From contig CAWFNW010000003.1 in NCBI GenBank assembly GCA_963817405.1, positions 1 to 64,000 on the forward strand: a stretch of DNA of 64,000 bases. Reading direction: 5' to 3'. Shown here in pieces: positions 1 to 7,338 of this stretch. Origin of the DNA: CAWFNW01 sp963817405 (GTDB lineage: Bacteria > Actinomycetota > Coriobacteriia > Anaerosomatales > Anaerosomataceae). Within the stretch, counting starts at the first letter, position 1, and every line of letters begins with the position of its first letter. The position numbers and the translations under genes were made by a program. The notes beneath the pieces are model-generated. The model was not told the DNA's origin, did not search any database, and saw only the letters and a program-made list of their open reading frames with translations.

Positions 1-1344
1 GATGGGCAAACGTATCGCGTCTGGGCAAAGGTCGGGACGATCGAGCGACTCAACCCGCTCTTCCCGCGTGAGGCGGCGCAGGAGCTGGCGTTCCAGGGCC
101 GAGAGCCCGTTGACTCCGTAATCTCAATGTCGCGAGAGATGATTACTGCCACATGCAAAGTGGTTGGCGTTCAGCGTGACGGACGTCTCGAGCCTCCGAA
201 GTACCCTGTTCAACCGGCGGGCCGCGTCTACGTCCCGCCGGCGACTGAGATCGAGTCGTTCCTCGTTGGCGAGACGCCGGATCACCGCCGCCTCTACCTA
301 GGTACCGAGCGCGGTAACAAGGATGTGCGCGTCTACGTCGACGCGCACATGGTCGTCTCCCGCCACCTCGCAGTCCTGGCCTCGACGGGTGCTGGCAAGA
401 CCGTGGCGACACGGAAGATCCTCGAGGAGCTGATGGCAAAGGGCTACCCGATCCTCATCTTTGATCCGCACGGAGACTACTCGGGTCTGCACATGGCGAA
501 GCGCACCGAAGTCACGACCTACCTGCCGCAGATTCGTCTGGCTGACGAGGAGTTCGATCAGGTCATCAACTACGTTCGAGGCTTGTCGAGCGAGGTCATC
601 ACGCCCCCGCAGGAGCAGTTCCTCGCCGCGGTTATGGAAGTCCTCACCGATGAGTCGAAGCACTCAGCGCTCAGCGCCGCGCTCGTGGACCACGAAGTTG
701 GTGGCCTCGTGAAGACTCTCGCCAACGACCACTTCTACGCGGTTGCAGAGGTTGCAGAGAAGATCGCGGCTCTGAAGGGCATGGACGACCGCGCTCCGCT
801 GCCGCGAGACATATCTAAGCTTTCGCTCGGCTTGAATGCGCAGGCTGCCACCGCAAACGCAGTGCGCCGACAGTGCCGCAAGGCCGGCTGGCAGTACTGG
901 AACATGATCAAGACCAACCGGAAGTACTCCGACACGTCCACTCCACTCCCTTCGACCAAGGAACTGCACTCGGTCATCAAGAAGGGTGCGGTAGCGATCG
1001 TCTCGCTCGAGGGCTACTCGGACGCCCTGCGGCAGTCCATCGTGGCGAATATACTCTCGAGGCTTCTGAGCGACCGCATCGACGACAAAGTACCGCGATT
1101 CCTGACAGTCATCGAGGAGGCGCACAATTTCATCCCGGGGTGGACCGCCGGCGGGAATGGCGATGCGCCGTCGCTCCCGGTCATCAAGCAGATAGCCACC
1201 GAGGGCCGTAAGTACGGCATGGGGCTCATCTTCATCTCCCAGCGCCCCAGCCGCATCGACGCAACCGTTCTCTCGCAGGCGAACAGCTACCTCATCCTGC
1301 GCATCGTCGAATCCGAACGATCAGAAGATACATTCGTGATGTAG
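1..1344 (+). CDS. herA: HerA-type DNA-translocating ATPase (5' end outside window, frameshifted near 3' end)
   Basis: The frame is open from base 1, so the true start lies upstream of the window; the ATG at 127 is internal. About 80 residues after that ATG comes a Walker A loop (STGAGKT), preceded by HAS-barrel-like sequence. A Walker B box (VIEEAHNF) and a GRKYGMGLIFISQRPS block are typical of HerA/FtsK-fold hexameric helicases, which in archaea and bacteria work with NurA-type nucleases in DNA end processing. No NurA is visible here. The reading stops at 1344 just after ILRIVESERSE. The conserved HerA continuation (YIRDVVETMGEDEAK) follows immediately in another frame, so one base appears to be missing near 1326. 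The family call is firm; whether the gene is intact is not. Confidence 0.85.
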   Translation, partial: DGQTYRVWAKVGTIERLNPLFPREAAQELAFQGREPVDSVISMSREMITATCKVVGVQRDGRLEPPKYPVQPAGRVYVPPATEIESFLVGETPDHRRLYLGTERGNKDVRVYVDAHMVVSRHLAVLASTGAGKTVATRKILEELMAKGYPILIFDPHGDYSGLHMAKRTEVTTYLPQIRLADEEFDQVINYVRGLSSEVITPPQEQFLAAVMEVLTDESKHSALSAALVDHEVGGLVKTLANDHFYAVAEVAEKIAALKGMDDRAPLPRDISKLSLGLNAQAATANAVRRQCRKAGWQYWNMIKTNRKYSDTSTPLPSTKELHSVIKKGAVAIVSLEGYSDALRQSIVANILSRLLSDRIDDKVPRFLTVIEEAHNFIPGWTAGGNGDAPSLPVIKQIATEGRKYGMGLIFISQRPSRIDATVLSQANSYLILRIVESERSEDTFVM

Positions 1345-1733
1345 TGGAGACGATGGGGGAGGACGAAGCCAAGGCGCTTCCAAACCTCAATACGGGCGAG
1401 GCTCTTCTCTCCGGGCTCTTCACGCGGATTCCCGTGATGGTGAAGGTCGAGAAGAGCCGAAGCGAGGGCAAGCACGAGGAAGATGACTTCATGAAGGAGT
1501 ACGACACTCCGCCTCAGGCGGCGATGGCGGCGGAAGACCTGGCGCTGGGGCGGCTACGACAACCAGGAACTCATGCGCACGATCATCTTCTCCGACGTCC
1601 ACGGCGAGCCCGGCATCATCGCCGCGGTCGTCGAGCACAGCAACTACAGACCCGGCGTCGACCGGCTCATCTTCGCCGGCGACGCCATAGAGATCGGGCG
1701 GGACTCGCTCGGCTGCCTGGAGCTCCTCGATGA
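1326..1733 (+). pseudogene. Frameshifted C-terminal part of the HerA-type ATPase
   Basis: From about 1326 this frame reads RYIRDVVETMGEDEAKALP and then NLNTGEALLSG and FTRIPVMVKVEKSR, which is the expected C-terminus of HerA-family ATPases, ending in a charged tail (EEDDFMKEY). It lies one frame away from the body of the gene. The frame stays open to 1733, overlapping the next gene, but after about 1545 the translation no longer looks natural. I interpret 1 to about 1550 as one gene broken by a single-base indel, from sequencing error or real decay. Confidence 0.7.
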
Positions 1734-2277
1734 GCTCGGAGCCGAGTGCCTGGTCGGCAATCACGACTACGCCGCCTTCGCCGGCTGGCCGATCGAGCCC
1801 GAGCCCGTTCCCCACGACGTTCTCCACCGAGTGGGCGAGAACCTCATCTCCGGTCGCTGGCGCCTTGCCGCCGAAGCCGACGGAGTCCTCATCACCCATG
1901 GCGGCGTGAGCGAGCTCTTCCGTGACGCCTACGAGCAGGCCGGCAGCGTCGCCGGTCTCGTCCAAACGCTCAACGCCGGGCTCGAGCGCGCGATCCAGTC
2001 CTACCTCACCACCGGCGACGCCGAGTTCGACGAGTCCGGTCCCCTGTGGTGGCGTCCCGGCTGGGGAGTGGAGCCGCTGCCGGGAGTCGTGCAGGTGGTG
2101 GGTCACTCGCCGCTGGAGATGATGCGCGCCCGCCGCGACGCCGAGGACTGGGGAGCGCGCGGCATCTACCTCGTCGACCCCTACGTGCGCGGCTGGAAAG
2201 TCCGCCGCTTCGCGCCGCCACCCCCGGTGCGCTACGCGGTCATCACGGACGGCGCGGTGCGGGTTGTCGCGACGTAG
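1573..2277 (+). CDS. Calcineurin-like metallophosphoesterase
   Basis: This 234-residue protein has the metallophosphoesterase metal-binding series in order: FSDVHG (D-x-H), FAGDAIEIG (GD), GNHDYA (GNHD), THGG and VVGHSP (GH). Such enzymes bind two metal ions and hydrolyse phosphomonoesters or diesters, here probably in the cytoplasm because no signal peptide is present. The size and the C-terminal GHS motif resemble ApaH/PrpE-type phosphatases, but the substrate cannot be read from sequence. The ATG at 1573 follows an AGGAA ribosome site. It lies directly after the broken HerA gene and may be cotranscribed with it. Confidence 0.8.
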   Translation: MRTIIFSDVHGEPGIIAAVVEHSNYRPGVDRLIFAGDAIEIGRDSLGCLELLDELGAECLVGNHDYAAFAGWPIEPEPVPHDVLHRVGENLISGRWRLAAEADGVLITHGGVSELFRDAYEQAGSVAGLVQTLNAGLERAIQSYLTTGDAEFDESGPLWWRPGWGVEPLPGVVQVVGHSPLEMMRARRDAEDWGARGIYLVDPYVRGWKVRRFAPPPPVRYAVITDGAVRVVAT

Positions 2278-2292
2278 TACCGCACAGGGGTC

Positions 2293-2326
2293 TTTACTTC
2301 TGTCGCCAGAGCGGTATCATTTGATT
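2293..2326 (+). promoter_or_regulatory. Putative promoter of the mqsR-mqsA pair
   Basis: TTTACT (2293-2298) and TATCAT (2315-2320) are spaced 16 bp and lie about 70 bp before the toxin start. The -10 overlaps a small palindrome, ATCATTTGAT, which could be an antitoxin operator. This is inferred from pattern only. Confidence 0.4.
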
Positions 2327-2387
2327 ACGCACACGGCGGCGGGAACAGCCGGAGAGGAGTTGAGCCGCGGCTGTTTGGAGGTCGCCG

Positions 2388-2756
2388 ATGGTGCCGCATG
2401 AGGTCGTCCTGTTCTTGGAACTCGTTCGTCGGGCACACGCTCAGGGCAGTCTGGTCTACCGCGGTTCGAGAGCCAAGAACATGGCCACCCTTGCCGCGCT
2501 CGGGTGGACACGCAGCGATATGTATAGGTGCGTCGCCGGCTTGCTTCCTGAGCAGGCGCTCGGGGTTCCTCGGGACAACCGACACCCTGAGCATCCTGAT
2601 GAGCGAGTCTGCGAGTTTGGGACTCACGTGGAGGATCACGAGGTCTACATCAAGGTGACTGCGGCAACGCAGGCGGGTCAGGTGCTCGGTTGTGTGATCT
2701 CGTTTCACGTCGCGGAGCGACAGTTGAAGTTTCCGTTTTCCAATCGAAAGAGCTGA
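2388..2756 (+). CDS. MqsR-like toxin (RelE/ParE fold)
   Basis: This 122-residue protein aligns by eye with E. coli MqsR along its length: a helical N-terminus, LGW..SDMYRCVAGLLPE matching the LG..DM..VI.GL block, and then VYIKVTA and GCVISFH matching the C-terminal strands YLKITV and LIVSFK. MqsR is a ribosome-independent mRNA interferase. A strong GGAGG site precedes the ATG. The next gene, 4 bp downstream, encodes an MqsA-type antitoxin fused to a Panacea domain, which supports a toxin role. It is longer than E. coli MqsR (98 residues) because of an insert of about 15 residues after the GLLPE block. Confidence 0.72.
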   Translation: MVPHEVVLFLELVRRAHAQGSLVYRGSRAKNMATLAALGWTRSDMYRCVAGLLPEQALGVPRDNRHPEHPDERVCEFGTHVEDHEVYIKVTAATQAGQVLGCVISFHVAERQLKFPFSNRKS

Positions 2757-2760
2757 GGTC

Positions 2761-3735
2761 GTGGAACAAGTTCTCTGTCCTGAGTGCATGAAGACCACGG
2801 ACTACAACGTGGTCACGCGTCGCGAGACGCTCCCTGTTCGGGGGGAGGACGTCGACGTCGAGGCGAGGGTGGCGGTCTGCGGCAAGTGCGGTGCCGATAT
2901 CGCCGTCGACACCTTGGACGACGCCACGCTCCAAGCGGCCTTCGGCGTCTACAGGGCACGCCACGGGCTGCTGATGCCAGAGCAGATCCGCGAGATCAGG
3001 GGGAGGTACGGCCTCGGCCAGAAGGCGTTTGCGCGCCTGCTGGGATGGGGGGATGTCACCTTGTCGCGCTATGAGACAGGCTCGCTGCAGTCCAAGTCCC
3101 ATGACGCCAGCCTCCGGGCGGCCGAGGATCCCGGCTACGTTCGGCGGATGTACCAGCTCAACGGCGATCGTCTGACGCCGGATCAGGCAGACACGCTCAT
3201 GTCGCGCCTCGATCATCTGTCGCCCGAGCATGAGAGTCTGATCGCCCGCGAGCAGCCGGCGCGCTACACGTGCTCGCCCGCGACCAAGAAGCTGGCCGAG
3301 ATGATGATCTACTTCGCCGAGTTCCCGCGGATGTGGCGAACCAAGCTCAACAAGATGCTCTTCTATGCGGACTTCCTGCATGCCAAGCGACACGGGGTCA
3401 CCATCTCTGGTGCCAGCTACGTGCACATGCAGTTCGGGCCCGTGCCCGGTGGCTTCTATGCCCTCCAGGGCCAACTCGTCGACGAGGCCAGCTTGGATGA
3501 GGTCCCGGCGGAGGCTGGCGATCGCGAGGGGACGCTCTTCGTGGCTCGTAGAGCCGCGGACCGCTCGGTGTTCTCCGAGGGCGACCTTCGCGCCCTCGAA
3601 GACGTCGGCGCGCACTTCGCCAGTTGGTCGGCGGGACAGATCGTGGAGTACTCGCACCAGGAACCCGCGTGGCTCGAGACCAACGACCGCGAGACGATCC
3701 CACTCACCTACGCGGCGTCGCTTCGTCTGAAGTGA
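2761..3735 (+). CDS. MqsA-like zinc-finger/HTH antitoxin fused to a Panacea (SocA/DUF4065) domain
   Basis: Three modules are visible in 324 residues. An N-terminal zinc site has paired CxxC motifs (C6/C9, C40/C43). A helix-turn-helix (about 78-112; GLGQKAFARLLGWG, LSRYETG) is typical of MqsA. A C-terminal Panacea/DUF4065 domain (about 175-300; MWRTKLNKMLFYADFLH, SYVHMQFGPVP) follows. Panacea is a known promiscuous toxin-neutralising domain. The protein should bind DNA for autoregulation and neutralise the MqsR-like toxin encoded just upstream. GTG is the likely start, 4 bp after the toxin stop. Confidence 0.85.
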   Translation: MEQVLCPECMKTTDYNVVTRRETLPVRGEDVDVEARVAVCGKCGADIAVDTLDDATLQAAFGVYRARHGLLMPEQIREIRGRYGLGQKAFARLLGWGDVTLSRYETGSLQSKSHDASLRAAEDPGYVRRMYQLNGDRLTPDQADTLMSRLDHLSPEHESLIAREQPARYTCSPATKKLAEMMIYFAEFPRMWRTKLNKMLFYADFLHAKRHGVTISGASYVHMQFGPVPGGFYALQGQLVDEASLDEVPAEAGDREGTLFVARRAADRSVFSEGDLRALEDVGAHFASWSAGQIVEYSHQEPAWLETNDRETIPLTYAASLRLK

Positions 3736-3744
3736 CGCGGCGCG

Positions 3745-3806
3745 TCTCATAAGTCAGCAAATCTACTCACGCTTCAGAGGGTCCCCAATACCCTCACCCC
3801 GCTCCC
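3745..3806 (+). repeat. Dispersed palindromic element, copy 1 (degenerate)
   Basis: The right arm and tail are conserved (GCTTCAGAGGGTCCCCAATA, then CCCTCACCCC), but the left half (AAGTCAGCAAATCTACTC) has lost most pairing. Like copy 2 it is preceded by GCGCGTCT. It lies between mqsA-Panacea and fic, which point the same way. Confidence 0.65.
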
Positions 3807-3852
3807 GCGCGCATCACGATGGCGCGGCGCAAGCCTCACCATGCATCCACTG

Positions 3853-3881
3853 TATTGAACTTTGTGGTATAAAGTTCAATA
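3853..3881 (+). promoter_or_regulatory. Perfect inverted-repeat operator of fic
   Basis: TATTGAACTTT and its exact complement AAAGTTCAATA flank GTGGTAT. The repeat ends at base 3881, where the AAGGAGGAG ribosome site and the Fic start follow. It is probably the autoregulatory operator bound by the winged-helix C-terminus of the Fic protein. Confidence 0.7.
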
Positions 3882-3891
3882 AGGAGGAGTC

Positions 3892-5199
3892 ATGTCGTAC
3901 TTTGTGGACCAATACTGGATGTCAGATGGCGGTGGCGTGACGCGCCTCGACCGCCAAGGCTGCGCCTATCGCGCCTATGTCCCAGACCCGCTGATGGGCC
4001 GCTCGTTCGTGTTTGACGGGGACGTTGCAGCCGATGTCGCCGATGCCGAGGCCGCCGTCCTGCGACTCAACAATCAAGCAGCATCGCTCGTGAACACCGA
4101 GGTCATTGCGCGCATCCTGCTGCGCACAGAAGCGGTTGCCTCGTCCAAGATCGAAGGGCTGCGGGCGAACGCTCGCCGTCTGTTGCGTGTCGAGGCGGCA
4201 CGGGAGCTCGGTATGACCGCGAGGCGCGACGTCACGGCCGAGGAAGTCCTCGGCAACGTGGACGCCATGGCTGAGGCGCTGTCTGCAGCTGAGCGTGACG
4301 AGGCCGTCACAGTCGAAACGATTCTGCGCGTCCATGCCGCGCTTCTGGCCAAGACCCCACTCGACGACCACGCAGGCAAGGTTCGCGAGGAGCAGAATTG
4401 GATTGGCGGCAGCAACTACAATCCGTGCGCGGCGGCGTTCGTTCCACCGCCACCGGACCTGGTGCCAGACCTGCTCGCGGACCTGGCGGCATTCTGCAAC
4501 GACGATTTCCTGCCGGCGGTGGCACAGGCTGCCATCGCGCACGCGCAGTTCGAGACGATTCACCCGTACGTTGACGGCAATGGCCGCGCGGGGCGTGCCC
4601 TCGTCCATCTGATTCTGAGACGCCGAGGACTCGCGCCGCACACGGTGCCGCCGGTGTCCCTCGTGCTCGCGACGCTCTCGACGGACTACGTGGCCGGCCT
4701 CACGGCATTTCGGCATGTGGGGGATGCAACCTCGACGGAGGCATCCGCCGGCGTGAACCGGTGGGTCGCGCTCTTCGCGGGGTGCTGCACGCGGGCTGTG
4801 AGAGACTCGGGCGCGTACGAGTCTCGCGTCCGCGAGATTCAGAACGGCTGGCGGGACAAGGTCGGTTCGGTGCGCCGGAATTCAGCCGTCGACGTACTGC
4901 TGGACACGTTGCCGGGGACGCCCATCATCACTACCACCGGTGCTGCGCGGATGCTGGGACGAAGCTTCAGGGCCGCGAGTAGGGCCATCGACGTACTGAC
5001 CCAAGCGGGCGTTCTCCACCAGGTGAACGTGGGCAAGCGCAACCGCGCCTTCGAAGCCCGTGATGTGATCGACGCGTTCACGGACTTGGAGCGACAGCTC
5101 GCAAGCCCCACCGGGGACACACGTGCTACTGCTCCAGCGCGCCCGGTGCCGGCGAGGCGGTCATCAGGGCCTACTCCGCCCACTCGACCTTCGTCTTAA
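3892..5199 (+). CDS. Fic family protein (putative AMP transferase with winged-helix C-terminus)
   Basis: The Fic core HPYVDGNGRAGR lies at about residues 224-235 with all catalytic positions intact (H, D/E, N, R). SSKIEG (84-89) fits the SxxxEG inhibitory helix, placing it with N-terminally autoinhibited (class II) Fic proteins. These proteins AMPylate or otherwise modify target hydroxyls. The C-terminal portion (about 320-400; ITTTGAARMLGRSFRAASRAI) resembles a winged helix, which fits the palindromic operator just upstream. AAGGAGGAG precedes the ATG. The last 29 bp overlap the convergent ImmA gene, so the extreme C-terminus may not be natural. The target is unknown. Confidence 0.85.
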   Translation: MSYFVDQYWMSDGGGVTRLDRQGCAYRAYVPDPLMGRSFVFDGDVAADVADAEAAVLRLNNQAASLVNTEVIARILLRTEAVASSKIEGLRANARRLLRVEAARELGMTARRDVTAEEVLGNVDAMAEALSAAERDEAVTVETILRVHAALLAKTPLDDHAGKVREEQNWIGGSNYNPCAAAFVPPPPDLVPDLLADLAAFCNDDFLPAVAQAAIAHAQFETIHPYVDGNGRAGRALVHLILRRRGLAPHTVPPVSLVLATLSTDYVAGLTAFRHVGDATSTEASAGVNRWVALFAGCCTRAVRDSGAYESRVREIQNGWRDKVGSVRRNSAVDVLLDTLPGTPIITTTGAARMLGRSFRAASRAIDVLTQAGVLHQVNVGKRNRAFEARDVIDAFTDLERQLASPTGDTRATAPARPVPARRSSGPTPPTRPSS

Positions 5200-6259
5200 G
5201 GTCGTTCATCCACGTGTAAGGGATGACTCCCTCGCGCTGCAGTCGTCCGACGACGATGCTCGGCGCGATCCCCAGGTCCTCCGCGAAGGTGAGGACCTGA
5301 GCCTTGCTCGGCCGCCCGGCCGACACGAACCCCGCGTACTCGGCCGAGGGGACGAGGAAGTCCGCAGCGAACGCGTTCGCGCGATCCTCCAAAGGCCCCC
5401 CGCCATCAAGGTCACTGATCCGTGACCGGCCCCGGTCGTCCAGCAGGAGGTGCCCCGCCTCGTGGAAGAAGCTGAACCACACCTGGTCGTCTGTCTTATA
5501 GCGCAAGCCAAGCTGGATGACGGCGCGGGACCGGCTGGCCCACCAACTCACCGCGTGGCAGCGCGTCTTGGGCAGGTCAGGCACGAAGACGACCGCGACG
5601 CCAGCCGAGGCGCATCGCTCGATCATCACCGGAAGCCATTCGTTGGGTGAGAGGCGGCTGGCAGCCCTGAGCTCGGTCAAGACGCGTCGAAACGCGGCCT
5701 CGTCGAACGGCTCCGTGCGAACCTTCTCCGCCGCCCGTTCGCCGGCGCGCAACCAGGCAGTGACTGCAGGCGTGTCTGCGGTGTAAGCAGTGCTCATACG
5801 CGCGGCAAGCCGCTTCGGGGCGCTCCAGTACTCCCGGTACGCGTCGACAGACGAAACGCCGAAGAACGTCAGGAGCTTCTCAGCCTGCTCGGCCGGGCTC
5901 GTCTCGCGCGCGACGAAGCCCTTGTCCGCCATCTCCTTGAGCGGGAATGACCGAGCCCACTCGGCTCGCTCGCCGGACTCGGCCACCTGCTGCTGGCGGG
6001 CGAGAAGGCCTCGGTAGGTCGCCTCTGACCGGTTCCAGAAAGCCGCCGGAACGCCAAGCACGCGCTCGAGCTCGATGGCAGTCTCGTAGGTGAGCGGGGC
6101 CTTGCCGTTGACCAGCTGGCTGACGAACTTCTCGCTTCTGCCCAATCGTGTCGCGAAGTCCACCTGCGAGATCGCACGATCATCGAGGATCTCTCGGATG
6201 GTCTCCCCGGGTGCTACGGGAACGTCGGGCGCCCATACCCGCCGGGTCTCAGTCGCCAT
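5171..6259 (-). CDS. HigA-type antitoxin: XRE helix-turn-helix with ImmA/IrrE metallopeptidase domain
   Basis: The 362-residue protein has an N-terminal HTH (about 20-70; ISQVDFATRLGRSEKFVSQLVNG) like HigA. A C-terminal ImmA/IrrE domain follows with HEAGH at 266-270, a zinc metalloprotease motif. HTH-ImmA proteins act as transcriptional regulators or antitoxins, some with proteolytic activity. The start overlaps the upstream HigB-like gene by 11 bp, a toxin-first HigBA order. Two palindromic operators lie upstream of the pair. Confidence 0.85.
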   Translation of the reverse strand: MATETRRVWAPDVPVAPGETIREILDDRAISQVDFATRLGRSEKFVSQLVNGKAPLTYETAIELERVLGVPAAFWNRSEATYRGLLARQQQVAESGERAEWARSFPLKEMADKGFVARETSPAEQAEKLLTFFGVSSVDAYREYWSAPKRLAARMSTAYTADTPAVTAWLRAGERAAEKVRTEPFDEAAFRRVLTELRAASRLSPNEWLPVMIERCASAGVAVVFVPDLPKTRCHAVSWWASRSRAVIQLGLRYKTDDQVWFSFFHEAGHLLLDDRGRSRISDLDGGGPLEDRANAFAADFLVPSAEYAGFVSAGRPSKAQVLTFAEDLGIAPSIVVGRLQREGVIPYTWMNDLKTKVEWAE

Positions 6260-6587
6260 GGTAGTCTTCCACCTCCAGGATGGTGATCGCGTCCACTGCG
6301 CTCCAGTTCAGTCCGCCGTCTGCCTTGGTCGGAGGCGGCTCGATGGTGGGCCTGAAGATGAGCCGGTAGTTCTTCGTCACATCCATCGCCAGCTGTCCGT
6401 TCCGGTCACCGTGGAGCTCATGGCATCGCCCGGGGAGAGCGTGCAGCTGCTCCAGGTGCTCCGAATCGTGCAGCTGCGTCAGCCGGATGTTGAGCCTCTT
6501 CGCTCGCTCGGCTCCGAACTCGCGGACGCGTGCCCTGTCGGTCGCGAAGGCGGATTCGAGCTTCTTAGTCGCGAACGTGATCTCCAC
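6249..6587 (-). CDS. HigB-like toxin (RelE/ParE superfamily)
   Basis: This 112-residue protein with GTG start shows the HigB pattern. A basic helical N-terminus is followed by LHALPGRCHELHGDRNGQLA and NYRLIFRP, matching the LPG...H.L.G.R.G.WSI....RI.F block of the family. A short acidic C-terminus (ITILEVEDYHGD) follows. HigB toxins cleave mRNA on the ribosome. It overlaps the HigA-ImmA antitoxin gene and is the first gene of that operon. Confidence 0.78.
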   Translation of the reverse strand: MEITFATKKLESAFATDRARVREFGAERAKRLNIRLTQLHDSEHLEQLHALPGRCHELHGDRNGQLAMDVTKNYRLIFRPTIEPPPTKADGGLNWSAVDAITILEVEDYHGD

Positions 6588-6607
6588 ACGTGTCCAGCCA
6601 CGATGAG

Positions 6608-6651
6608 TTTACCGATACGGTAAAGATAGAAGAGTTTACCGGAATGGTAAA
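6608..6651 (-). promoter_or_regulatory. Tandem palindromic operators of higBA
   Basis: Two TTTACC-N5-GGTAAA palindromes (6608-6624 and 6635-6651) are centred 27 bp apart, immediately upstream of the HigB start on the minus strand. This is a strong candidate for cooperative autoregulation by the HTH-ImmA antitoxin. Confidence 0.75.
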
Positions 6652-6690
6652 GAGGCGGTGTCGCACGCCCCACCCTCGTCTCACGCAGCG

Positions 6691-6752
6691 CGTCTGCAAA
6701 GTTAGCATATATGCTAACTCTTCAGAGGGTCCCAAACACCCACCCCCTACTC
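6691..6752 (+). repeat. Dispersed palindromic element, copy 2
   Basis: A perfect 20-bp palindrome, AGTTAGCATATATGCTAACT (6700-6719), is followed by CTTCAGAGGGTCCCAAACA and a C-rich run (CCCACCCCC). It carries the GTTAGCA/TGCTAAC arm variant. It lies in the divergent gap between higB and the gene at 6945. Confidence 0.85.
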
Positions 6753-6944
6753 CGTCGAGAGCGTGTCATTCCCGTCTGCTACTCTCTTCTTGAAGCGGTT
6801 CTCCACCGCTCACGGCGCCGATTTGAGCTACAGCTTGCGGGCGCGGTACAAGTGCAGCTAAAGCGTGGGTCAGCCAGAGCTGGCCCCTCGCGGCCGGCTT
6901 TTCGCATCTGTGCCGCCCCGCCCAAGAGAAGGGCAGGGCCGAAG

Positions 6945-7328
6945 ATGAGCACAGGCAGCAACCCCGACCGTCCCACCGACGAAGTCGTCCGCTTCCGGGA
7001 CCCCATCCACGACGGCGGGCACGCGTGGGTCCTCGCGCACGACGCCGCGGACTGGTTCTACGAGTGTCTGAAGTGCGGCGATCGCGTCCACATTCTCTCG
7101 ATCGAGAAGATGAACCAGGCGTTCGAGCATCACTACGCGTACATGCCGCTCAATCACCGCGCGCCGTGGAACCAGGCCAAGCCGATCACGATGATCCACG
7201 CGTCTGGCGAGCGAACCGTGGAGCAGCGCCCACCGTACCCGCCCTGTCCCAAGGCCGACGCGCCGCTGCCGGACGTCGCGCTCCTGAAGCGCGGACCGTT
7301 AGTCGCCGTGCCGCAAGAAGAGCGATAG
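6945..7328 (+). CDS. Hypothetical protein upstream of N-formylglutamate amidohydrolase
   Basis: I do not recognise this 127-residue protein. It is soluble, has a single CLKCGD knuckle and is rich in His, Trp and Pro. The frame is open upstream to 6711, but that part is encoded by the palindromic element's tail and looks unnatural, so I place the start at the ATG at 6945. The stop is 10 bp before the amidohydrolase start, so the two are probably cotranscribed and may act on the same substrate. Confidence 0.55.
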   Translation: MSTGSNPDRPTDEVVRFRDPIHDGGHAWVLAHDAADWFYECLKCGDRVHILSIEKMNQAFEHHYAYMPLNHRAPWNQAKPITMIHASGERTVEQRPPYPPCPKADAPLPDVALLKRGPLVAVPQEER

Positions 7329-7338
7329 GGGGTCAGAG

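Noticed and set aside
2650..3750. Long minus-strand open frame opposite mqsA-Panacea
   Set aside because: This is an antisense shadow caused by high GC; the plus-strand protein has clear domains.
6711..6944. N-terminal extension of the protein at 6945
   Set aside because: The extension is encoded by the palindrome tail and has no natural protein character.
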